The position numbers and the translations under genes were made by a program. A stretch of 8,596 bases of DNA from Rickettsia typhi (GTDB lineage Bacteria; Pseudomonadota; Alphaproteobacteria; Rickettsiales; UBA1997), in the NCBI GenBank assembly GCA_945906835.1, contig CAMDRL010000049.1, positions 1-8,596 on the forward strand, read 5' to 3'. Below are positions 1-6,346 of the stretch, one piece after another. The number at the start of each line of letters is the position of its first letter. Position 1 is the first letter of the stretch. Under the pieces are notes generated by a model. That model did not search any database and had not been told where the DNA came from. It saw nothing but the letters and a program-made list of their open reading frames with translations.

Positions 1-221
1 TCTAATTCTCAATCGCTTAGATCTTCAAGGAATTGGATGAGGAGACAAAGGAACATGCGGAAGATTTTGTAACCCTTGTGATCAGAATTGGCTTCAAGTC
101 TTTCTTACTCTGGTCTGATTTTTTCTAAATTCCAAAGAGCTTGGAATTTTCTGTAAATGTGATCAGAGGAAACTAAATCTTCCAAACAGATCATTTCCAT
201 TTGTTTTGGCTTGAAGGACAT
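1..221 (-). pseudogene. Decayed DDE transposase, N-terminal part (IS5/IS1182-like), cut by window edge
   Basis: Reading the minus strand from the ATG at 219-221 gives a peptide starting MSFKPKQMEMICLEDLV, then a segment containing DHIYRKFQALWNLEKI. This looks like the N-terminal domain (DUF772 type) of IS5/IS1182-group transposases. After 38 codons there is an in-frame TAA (105-107). The same frame then continues with recognisable family sequence (HKGYKIFRMF, then CLLIQFLEDLSD) to an in-frame TGA (9-11) followed by Glu-Leu. In related transposases as I recall them the second stop falls on the Arg of LSDRELE, so a CGA to TGA transition fits. No frameshift is visible in this part. The catalytic DDE region would lie beyond the window start. 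An intact transposase is excluded by the two stops. Family assignment rests on motif memory, not on a search. Confidence 0.75.
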
Positions 222-629
222 GAATTATTCTGGATTTCTTGTTAAAAAACTTACTGATTTATGAAAGTTAGAAGTGTTGTGAGCACTAGAGAACAGTAGC
301 TTTAATAGCTCTTAATAATAAGAAAAATAATTAAAAAACTAGATAAAATTTATTAGTGAAAGTTTAGGTGATTTGCAACAGCCCCATCAAGAATCATGCG
401 ATCAAGAACAGGGTGTTTAAAACTTTAGAAAATCTTGAAGATGAGGTTTATTAGTTTGTCAGAAATTTAACAAAAGATGTTGTGATTAGTATTTGCTTTG
501 GGGGTTAATTAGGAAGTTAAATTAGTATTAGTCGCTTTACAAGTGTTAAATAAAATTGCTTTTTATTGAAGTAAATTTAAATTCTAAATCTTCCTCTTAT
601 GCTACTAATAATTAATTAATATACCAAAC
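222..629. other. Gene-poor AT-rich stretch upstream of the protease
   Basis: No intact gene is visible on either strand across this roughly 400-base stretch. It lies between the start of the dead transposase and the protease start, and stop codons are frequent in all frames. It presumably includes the left end of the decayed insertion sequence, but I could not define a terminal inverted repeat or target duplication. The only protein-like trace is the possible transposase scrap at 371-508. The promoter for the protease should lie in the last 100 bases or so, but several equally weak AT-rich candidates exist and none stands out. Confidence 0.6.
371..508 (+). pseudogene. Possible C-terminal scrap of a second transposase
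   Basis: In the plus-strand frame starting at 371 the translation contains KNRVFKTLENLEDEVY, an in-frame TAG at 452-454, then FVRNLTKDVVISIC, ending at a TAA at 506-508. The pattern (N-R-x-F, then an acidic LE/LED stretch, then a final hydrophobic -SIC) resembles the extreme C-terminus of IS630-type transposases of endosymbionts. That is recollection of family style, not an alignment. There is no start codon, and the frame is closed just upstream by a stop at 365-367, so at best this is a remnant. Its orientation is opposite to the transposase relic at 1-221. It could also be chance similarity in AT-rich DNA. Confidence 0.3.
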
Positions 630-3092
630 ATGATAGCGCTTCTAATTGCGATTATTGCTTCTGCTGGCGTTGCTGTTGGTGGATCTTCTCTTGGCGGAGG
701 TGGTGGCGGTGGCGGTGGCGGCGGTGGCGGCGGTGGTTCAGCGACAGCTGCTGCTATAATTTACAATACAAAATATCCCTCTACTAATTCAGAATATTAT
801 CGCACTGCCGAATATAATGCACAATATGGTCTTGATACAATTAATGCTGCTGAGGCTTATGCTTCTTTAGCTAATCAAGGTAAAGAAGTTGCTGGAAATG
901 GTGTAAAAATTGGAATTGTGGATTCTGGAATACAGGCCGATCATATTGAAATAGCCGCTAACTTAGATTCTGCTAGTGCTAGTTACATTGCTGGAGATTC
1001 TAGTATTGTGGATGGAAGGGGGCACGGAACTCATGTTGCATCAACTGCTGCCGGGGCAAAAGATGGTCATGGTATGCAGGGTGTTGCTTATGAAGCTGAT
1101 ATTGTTGTTGCTAGAGTTCTTGATAATTCTGGATCTGGATCATTTGAAGATGCTGCAAGTGGTATTAATGGAGTTGTTGCTGATGGTGTTGGAGTTATTA
1201 ATTTAAGTTTAGGTGGTTCACCCAGTTCTGTTTTATTAATTGCTTTGCAGGCAGCAGCAAAAGCAGATACTGTAATTGTTGCGGCAACTGGTAATGGAGG
1301 TATTGATTATATCGGAGACCCTGATCCAATTTATCCAGCTCTAAATGTTATTAGCACTGGTGTAACAGGTTTTGGAATTGCCGTTGGTGCTGTAAATTCA
1401 GATTTAACAATAGCAAGTTTTTCTAATAAATGCGGAACCGCTAAAGATTATTGTTTAGTTGCTCCCGGGGTTAATATTTATGCAGCGATGCCAGTTGGCT
1501 CTTCAATTCAAAGTAACCCTGATAATAGATGTGATAGCTCTGGATATTGCACTATTAATGGTACTTCAATGGCAACTCCGCATGTTGCAGGTGCAGCAGC
1601 AGTTCTTCGTGGCGCTTGGCCAAGTTTAACAGCTGCTGATGTTGTTGCTCTTTTACTTGCCACTGCAACCGATTTAGGAGCGGCAGGTGTTGACAATATT
1701 TTTGGAAAAGGTTTATTAAATTTAGAGGCTGCAGTTGCGCCAGTAGGAGGAGCTAGCCTTAGTTCTGGCTCTAGTGTTGACTCTGCAGGATACGATATCA
1801 GCACGGCTTCTTTAACAGTTGATCCAATTTTCGGTGATGCCTTCTCTACCAATGTTGCATCTCAATTAAATTCAGCAGTATTCTTCGATGATTTTGGTCG
1901 TGATTTTAAAGCTGATCTTGGTAGCAAAATTACTCAAACTGCCAGCTACACAGTGCCAACTTTAGATAATTATGCCTTCAATAATTACAGCAACAAAACT
2001 ATTCCTTTATCATTTGGCAACAACCTTTCTTCTCAATTAAAATTCCAAGTTAAGTCTTACAATGATTATTTAGAAACGGGAAATGGCTTAAGTAAAAACT
2101 ATTCTAAAAATCGTTATGGTTTAAAATTCTTAACCGTGGATAAATCTCAAGAAGACAGATATTTAAATAATTCAGAAAGTTTCTCTTTTACGCAAGATGT
2201 GTCTAAAGGTTTGCAAGCAGGCTTTGCCTTCAACAGCAATGAAGCAGATAATATTAGAAATGACAAATTCAATAATTTTGGATTCATTTCGGTAAATAAT
2301 TATGCGGCAAATCCATATCAATCATTTGCCACAACAAATTTATCTTCAGCAGAAAATGGAAATCAAAGAAATTACAATCAGCTTTTTGTTTCTAAAAAGT
2401 TTTTTGATAATAAATTTTCAGCAAATTTCTTACAACAAAACTCATATGAAACCTCTTCAGCTGTAAGTAAAATTGGCAATCGTCAAAATCAAGTTTCTGA
2501 TTTTAATTTAACTTATTTACCAAATCACGAGTCAAACTTTTCAGTTTCTTTTGGTAATTTAAATGAGTTCAATAATAACTTCTTAAACTCAAAAGCTCTT
2601 GGTGCATTTGAAACTGCGGGCGATGTTAAAACTTCTTATTTTAAAATTTCTTCAACTAAAAAATTATCTAAAAACTTTTACCTAATTTCTAGCTTTTCTG
2701 AAGGGCAAACTAAAGCTAATGGTAATGATTTAGGAATATTTCGTGATTACAGCGATATTAAAAGCAGAAGTTCTTCAATTGGTTTAGTTAATGATAATAT
2801 TCTGGGCGGCAAGATAGGAATGATTTATTCTGAACCTCTTAGAGTTTACGCTGGAAAAGCTTCAATCAATATTGCAACTGGCCGTGATGCTAATGGAAAT
2901 GTTACCAGATATACCTCTGATGTTTCTTTGAAATCGCAAGGTAAAGAACAAGATATTGAATTATTCTATTCCAGAAATTTAAGCCAAGATTCTCAAATCA
3001 AGTTCAACTTCATAACTCAAAAAGAACCAGGAAGTGTTAAGAGTGCCGCCAATAATTATTTGGGCTTCATGACTTATGGTAAAAAGTTTTAA
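630..3092 (+). CDS. S8 subtilisin-like serine protease, probable autotransporter
   Basis: This 820-residue protein is a secreted serine endopeptidase. A hydrophobic N-terminus (about 2-17) without basic residues leads into 15 consecutive glycines (22-36). The subtilase domain spans about 90-370 with a complete triad: Asp98 (IVDSG), His132 (GHGTH) and Ser313 (GTSMATPHVAG). Asn222 (ATGNGG) is the likely oxyanion-hole residue. Four cysteines (268, 275, 301, 307) could form two disulfides, consistent with export. Residues from about 400 to 820 are Asn/Ser/Phe-rich with alternating hydrophobic stretches, carry FFDDFGRDF (418-426), and end in Phe, all features of a C-terminal outer-membrane beta-barrel in S8 autotransporters. 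A TAA at 609-611 lies in frame just upstream with no other ATG or GTG, fixing the start. No Shine-Dalgarno is seen. The gene converges on mnhG. Protease identity is secure; the barrel is inferred and the substrate is unknown. Confidence 0.93.
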   Translation: MIALLIAIIASAGVAVGGSSLGGGGGGGGGGGGGGGSATAAAIIYNTKYPSTNSEYYRTAEYNAQYGLDTINAAEAYASLANQGKEVAGNGVKIGIVDSGIQADHIEIAANLDSASASYIAGDSSIVDGRGHGTHVASTAAGAKDGHGMQGVAYEADIVVARVLDNSGSGSFEDAASGINGVVADGVGVINLSLGGSPSSVLLIALQAAAKADTVIVAATGNGGIDYIGDPDPIYPALNVISTGVTGFGIAVGAVNSDLTIASFSNKCGTAKDYCLVAPGVNIYAAMPVGSSIQSNPDNRCDSSGYCTINGTSMATPHVAGAAAVLRGAWPSLTAADVVALLLATATDLGAAGVDNIFGKGLLNLEAAVAPVGGASLSSGSSVDSAGYDISTASLTVDPIFGDAFSTNVASQLNSAVFFDDFGRDFKADLGSKITQTASYTVPTLDNYAFNNYSNKTIPLSFGNNLSSQLKFQVKSYNDYLETGNGLSKNYSKNRYGLKFLTVDKSQEDRYLNNSESFSFTQDVSKGLQAGFAFNSNEADNIRNDKFNNFGFISVNNYAANPYQSFATTNLSSAENGNQRNYNQLFVSKKFFDNKFSANFLQQNSYETSSAVSKIGNRQNQVSDFNLTYLPNHESNFSVSFGNLNEFNNNFLNSKALGAFETAGDVKTSYFKISSTKKLSKNFYLISSFSEGQTKANGNDLGIFRDYSDIKSRSSSIGLVNDNILGGKIGMIYSEPLRVYAGKASINIATGRDANGNVTRYTSDVSLKSQGKEQDIELFYSRNLSQDSQIKFNFITQKEPGSVKSAANNYLGFMTYGKKF
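693..737 (+). repeat. GGN codon repeat encoding 15 glycines
   Basis: Fifteen successive glycine codons, mostly alternating GGT and GGC, lie directly after the hydrophobic N-terminus of the protease. The near-tandem GGTGGC hexamer is a simple repeat prone to slippage. Because the unit is a multiple of three, length change would alter the glycine linker without breaking the frame. It stands out as a local GC-rich island in AT-rich DNA. Confidence 0.9.
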
Positions 3093-3103
3093 AAACTTTT
3101 CAC

Positions 3104-3183
3104 TGCCATTCCCGCGTAGGCGGGAATACAATTTGTCTTGGTAATTAATGTATGTATGGACTCCCGCCTACGCAGGAATGGCA
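3104..3183. repeat. Palindromic repeat pair with ATTCCC-N8-GGGAAT motif, possible bidirectional terminator
   Basis: Two 26-base arms (3104-3129 and 3158-3183) are inverted copies of each other with 3 mismatches, separated by 28 AT-rich bases. The left arm itself contains an 8-bp hairpin with a 4-base loop, ATTCCCGCGTAGGCGGGAAT at 3108-3127. The right arm carries a slightly degenerate version. Repeats with this motif are known in neisserial genomes (dRS3), and similar GC-rich palindromes occur in Rickettsiales. It sits between the convergent protease and mnhG, 11 bases after the protease stop, so it may end transcription from both sides. No clear U-tract follows either hairpin, so the terminator role is inference. 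A weaker A/T-only palindrome (3082-3100) overlaps the protease stop codon. Confidence 0.85.
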
Positions 3184-3213
3184 ATGGAATGGGAATAACA
3201 AGGTGTTAAATTT

Positions 3214-3510
3214 TCACTTCACTTCAGCTTCTGGTTTGACCTTATCAGCAAACGCTTTACGCAAGATGGTGTAACAAAGCAAATTTGTTATTATTATATT
3301 CAACAAAATTAAAGCTAAAATTTTAGCAGAAGATATTAGGGAAAATTTCTCAACTCCAAGTCCAATAAGCAATAAAGGAATGATGTAGCAATTACTTATT
3401 ATAATTACATGCGTCATTGAATAAAGGTCGCGAGATTTCAAAAATGCCAACGCTGAAACCGTTAACAATAAAGATGCTATAATAGATATTATCCAAGCTA
3501 GTAATTCCAT
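3214..3510 (-). CDS. mnhG: Na+/H+ antiporter subunit G (MnhG/MrpG family)
   Basis: This 98-residue membrane protein has three predicted transmembrane segments (about 3-23, 34-53, 62-83) and a charged C-terminal tail (DKVKPEAEVK). The segment FLKSRDLYSMTHV (23-35) sits where MrpG proteins carry a G-x-x-R-x-P-D-x-Y-x-R-x-H stretch, and the third helix followed by LRKAF matches the end of the family. MnhG is a small subunit of the multisubunit Mrp/Mnh complex that exchanges monovalent cations for protons across the inner membrane. It starts 4 bases after the stop of mnhF, so the two are almost certainly co-transcribed and translationally coupled; F followed by G is the normal order in mnh operons. 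No Shine-Dalgarno is visible. The sequence is divergent, so the call rests on length, topology, motif remnants and the neighbour. Confidence 0.75.
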   Translation of the reverse strand: MELLAWIISIIASLLLTVSALAFLKSRDLYSMTHVIIISNCYIIPLLLIGLGVEKFSLISSAKILALILLNIIITNLLCYTILRKAFADKVKPEAEVK

Positions 3511-3514
3511 ATTG

Positions 3515-3757
3515 TTAGATTTTTTTCTGATTTGAGAATAGGAATAAAATTATTGTCATCTGTAGTAAAAATAAAATAATTGTGATGTCTAAAATATTTT
3601 CAAAATCTGTGGCGGAATTGACTAAAATTAAGATGATGGCATTGGTGAAGATGAAATACAATCCTAGAATTTTTTCGTAAAAGTTTTTGGCTTTGAGAAA
3701 TTTTGTGGTGATTAGGATTATGGAGGTGATGAGGAAGAATGATATTGTTGTGGACAT
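3515..3757 (-). CDS. mnhF: Na+/H+ antiporter subunit F (MnhF/MrpF family)
   Basis: This 80-residue, very hydrophobic protein has three predicted transmembrane segments (about 3-20, 30-47, 55-75). The loop after helix 1 (LKAKNFYEKILGL, 21-33) lies where MrpF proteins have their G-P-x-x-x-D-R-V-x-x-L stretch, and the third helix begins with LDITIILFLLQ, corresponding to the family's L-D-V-A-L-V-x-A-L-L. MrpF is an essential small subunit of Mrp/Mnh cation/proton antiporters. The ATG at 3755-3757 is the first in frame; the leader is A-rich without a Shine-Dalgarno. mnhG follows after 4 bases. Upstream, a 160-base gap holding a large palindrome separates it from PBP1A, so it either has its own promoter or is reached by read-through. 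Subunits A-E are not in the window. Assignment is moderately secure and is strengthened by pairing with mnhG. Confidence 0.7.
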   Translation of the reverse strand: MSTTISFFLITSIILITTKFLKAKNFYEKILGLYFIFTNAIILILVNSATDFENILDITIILFLLQMTIILFLFSNQKKI

Positions 3758-3800
3758 TTTGTGTTTTGTTATTTTGGTTTTGGAATTTGAGTTTGTGTTA

Positions 3801-3895
3801 TCTACCGCCCCTAGTCCCTCCTTATCAAGGAGGGATGCTTAGGCACCAAGCACGTTAGTCCCCCTCCTTGATAAGGAGGTGTTAGGGGCGGTAGA
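3801..3895. repeat. Composite palindromic element, copy 1 of a dispersed family
   Basis: Outer arms 3801-3835 and 3861-3895 are inverted copies matching at 31 of 35 positions. Each arm contains its own hairpin (CTCCTT-ATC-AAGGAG on the left and CTCCTT-GAT-AAGGAG on the right), and the centre has a third small hairpin (TGCTT at 3836-3840 with AAGCA at 3848-3852). The element could thus fold as one long stem or as a cloverleaf. Its ends (TCTACCGCCCCTA) and hairpin core (CCTTATCAAG) recur at 7651-7700. It lies between the PBP1A stop and the mnhF start on the transcribed minus strand. It may attenuate or protect transcript between the two, but no U-tract follows, so a classic terminator is not supported. 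Confidence 0.88.
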
Positions 3896-3917
3896 TGAAA
3901 TGAGCTCCAAAATGTAA

Positions 3918-6344
3918 TTAGTAAATCCCCACCGGATCAACACCACCATCTTCAAACCCATCTTCGCCACTAGAATCTTCAGAAGCATTTTCTTCTGACG
4001 GACTACTTTCATCAATAGCATCTGTAAGCTTTAAAGCCTCAAAGAAAACTCTATCTTTCGGAGTAGAGCCTGACGGAGACCTTCCAGTTTCGCGATCAAT
4101 TTTTACAAATTTAACTGAACTTGGAACACGGAAAGGCGTTGAAGGTGTATCTTTTAAAGACTGCTTCATAAAATCAATAAAGACTGGCAAGGCAATGGAA
4201 GCACCAGTTTCGTCAGATCCTAAACTTTTAGGCATGTCAAAGCCAATATAAACTCCCGCAACTAAATCAGGTGAGAAGCCAACAAACCAAGAGTCATAAG
4301 AGCTGTTAGTTGTTCCAGTTTTTCCAGCGATAATTTTGCCAACAGATTTAGCTCTTGCTGCTGTACCTCTATCCACAACCCCTTGTAGCATTGAAGTGAT
4401 TTGATAAGCAGTTGCAGAGTCGGTAATTTGCTCTCTAGATTCATCTAAAACAGGCATAGCAATGTCTTCCACGCTACTTCCATGAGCCACACAATTGCTG
4501 CAAACTCTTTTATCGCGGCGGTAAATTGTTGCTCCATTGCGGTCTTGAATTTTCTCAATCATTGAGGGAGTAATTTTATTTCCACCATTAACCATCATGG
4601 CATAAGCGGTAACAACCCTCATTAAAGTGGTTTCTGTTGATCCTAAAACCAAAGAGTAAATTTGTTGTGGATTGTCATTAACGCCAAATTTTTTAATCAC
4701 ATCAACCACTTTATCCAAGCCAACTTGGTCAGCCATTCTAACGGTTGTAACATTTCGAGATGTTTCAAGACCAGATCTTAAAGTTGATGGTCCATAATAT
4801 TTACCAGAATAATTTGTTGGTTTGTACGGTGGTAAACCAGCGCCTTGATTTAAGGAAATTTCTTCATCCATAATTATTGTTGCAGGGGTCATGCCATTTT
4901 CTAGAGCTGCAATGTAACCAAAGGTTTTTAAAGTTGACCCTGGTTGGCGCATAGCTTGAGTGGCGCGATTAAATTGATTTGGTTCATCAACATATCCACC
5001 CATCATTGCTAAAACTCTTCCAGTATGTGGATCTATTGCCACAAAAGCGCCATTAACTTCTGGAACTTGGCGCAATAAATAAACATCTCCTTTATCACTT
5101 TTTTCAACTAAAACTACATCACCTACAGCAAGAACATCATTAATTTTTTTAACAACAGGACCAAGACTGTTAATGCTAAGATATTTTCTTGCCCATTTAA
5201 GAGATGCTAATTCAATTGATCCAAGAGCGCCATTTTCTACACCAATTGCCGCGGTATCTTGTGACACAGAAAGAATTACAGCTTTTTTCCAAGAGCCTTT
5301 GTAAAGCTTTTTAACATCAAATTTTTGCAAAGTTTCTTGCCATTTATCGCCAATCTCAATCTTGGTTAAAGCGCCACGATAACCATGTTTTTGATCGTAT
5401 TGTTCAATTCCATCATCAAGAGCTTTAGAGGCAATTTTTTGTAATTTAGTATCAAGAGTAGTACGAACTACAATGCCATTTTCAAAAACATCATCAGAGC
5501 CATAAAGTTCAGTTAGTTCTTTTTTTACGCTATCAGAAAAGAATTCTGCTTTATTAATCGCACTAGGGTTTTCTTCCTTAAGAGTGATTGGTTTTTCAAT
5601 CGCAGCTTTGCCTTCTTCTGTAGTAATAAAATTTTCCGCCATCATGCGTTCTATCACCCAATCTCTTCTAACTTTGGCTTTCTCGATATTTTTTCTTGGG
5701 TCAAGTTTTGAAGGAGCTTTTGGTAAAGTTGCAAGTAACGCATCTTCCTCAATAGTTAATTCATCAATTGATTTATCAAAATAAGTTTCGGCAGCAACTG
5801 CAACGCCGTAAGCCCCAGCACCAAGATAAATTTGATTTAAATAAAGTTCTAAAATTTGATCTTTAGAAAAAGATTTAGACATGCGATAAGCTAAAATAGC
5901 TTCTTTAATTTTGCGTTCGAAAGTTTTTTCATTTGTTAGTAAAAAGTTTTTAACTACTTGTTGAGTGATTGTGGAAGCTCCTCCAACGGTTTGATCTCCT
6001 TTTAAAAGTGATAAAGTATTTTGAATCGAAGTGCGAAAAATTGCGAAAGGATCAATACCAGAATGTTCATAAAAATTAGCATCTTCAGCAGCCAAAAAGG
6101 CATTTATCAGATGTTTTGGTATATTGACAATTGGTACAAAAACTCTTTTTTCTTTAGAAAATTCATTAATTAAAGAGCCGTCAGCAGCGTATAATCTGGT
6201 TGTAATTAGAGGGGTGTAAGATTTTAACTGTTCATAATCAGGAAGATTGTTGCTATATTTTTTAAAAAAAACAAAGCCAATGGCGCTTCCAAATAGAACA
6301 GAAACCAGCACTAGTAACATTAAAATTTTTAAAACTCTTTTCAT
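3918..6344 (-). CDS. mrcA: Penicillin-binding protein 1A (bifunctional glycosyltransferase/transpeptidase)
   Basis: This 808-residue class A PBP polymerises lipid II into glycan strands and cross-links the peptides in the periplasm. A signal anchor (KR followed by hydrophobic residues about 5-27) leads into the GT51 glycosyltransferase, with catalytic Glu87 in EDANFYEHSG and the motifs GGASTITQQ (121-129), KIKEAILAYR (145-154) and ELYLNQIYLGAGAYG (166-180). An OB-like insert (about 320-425) is typical of PBP1A. The transpeptidase has Ser470-x-x-Lys473 (PGSTLK), Ser529-Arg530-Asn531, and Lys675-Thr-Gly-Thr (KTGTT). A C-x-x-C pair (615, 618) lies between the last two motifs. The C-terminal 30 residues are Asp/Glu/Ser-rich and probably disordered. 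The gene begins 2 bases after the amiC stop (TAA, AT, ATG), so translation is likely coupled. All catalytic motifs are intact and the length is normal for the family. Confidence 0.97.
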   Translation of the reverse strand: MKRVLKILMLLVLVSVLFGSAIGFVFFKKYSNNLPDYEQLKSYTPLITTRLYAADGSLINEFSKEKRVFVPIVNIPKHLINAFLAAEDANFYEHSGIDPFAIFRTSIQNTLSLLKGDQTVGGASTITQQVVKNFLLTNEKTFERKIKEAILAYRMSKSFSKDQILELYLNQIYLGAGAYGVAVAAETYFDKSIDELTIEEDALLATLPKAPSKLDPRKNIEKAKVRRDWVIERMMAENFITTEEGKAAIEKPITLKEENPSAINKAEFFSDSVKKELTELYGSDDVFENGIVVRTTLDTKLQKIASKALDDGIEQYDQKHGYRGALTKIEIGDKWQETLQKFDVKKLYKGSWKKAVILSVSQDTAAIGVENGALGSIELASLKWARKYLSINSLGPVVKKINDVLAVGDVVLVEKSDKGDVYLLRQVPEVNGAFVAIDPHTGRVLAMMGGYVDEPNQFNRATQAMRQPGSTLKTFGYIAALENGMTPATIIMDEEISLNQGAGLPPYKPTNYSGKYYGPSTLRSGLETSRNVTTVRMADQVGLDKVVDVIKKFGVNDNPQQIYSLVLGSTETTLMRVVTAYAMMVNGGNKITPSMIEKIQDRNGATIYRRDKRVCSNCVAHGSSVEDIAMPVLDESREQITDSATAYQITSMLQGVVDRGTAARAKSVGKIIAGKTGTTNSSYDSWFVGFSPDLVAGVYIGFDMPKSLGSDETGASIALPVFIDFMKQSLKDTPSTPFRVPSSVKFVKIDRETGRSPSGSTPKDRVFFEALKLTDAIDESSPSEENASEDSSGEDGFEDGGVDPVGIY

Positions 6345-6346
6345 AT

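Noticed and set aside
556..583. TTGCTT-16 bases-TAAATT as a sigma70-like promoter for the protease
   Set aside because: Several comparable matches occur nearby in this AT-rich stretch, so it is not distinguishable from chance.
976..1206. 76-codon plus-strand ORF inside the protease
   Set aside because: It overlaps the conserved catalytic domain in another frame and its Leu/Met/Val-rich translation has no recognisable motif; a shadow ORF.
1508..1852. 114-codon minus-strand ORF opposite the protease
   Set aside because: It is antisense to the region encoding the catalytic serine and its product looks like the reflection of Ala/Val-rich codons.
3082..3100. A/T-only palindrome at the protease stop codon as a terminator
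   Set aside because: The potential stem has almost no G-C pairs and leaves little loop; stability would be poor. The GC-rich repeat just downstream is a better candidate.
3104..3895. CRISPR array, given repeated GC-rich palindromes
   Set aside because: The repeats are inverted rather than direct, irregularly spaced, of two different families, and no cas gene is present.
3839..4021. 60-codon minus-strand ORF overlapping the end of PBP1A and the palindrome
   Set aside because: It is out of frame with PBP1A, and its C-terminal part is just translated repeat sequence.
5584..5784. 66-codon plus-strand ORF opposite PBP1A
   Set aside because: It lies fully antisense to a conserved, intact gene, with no homology-like features.
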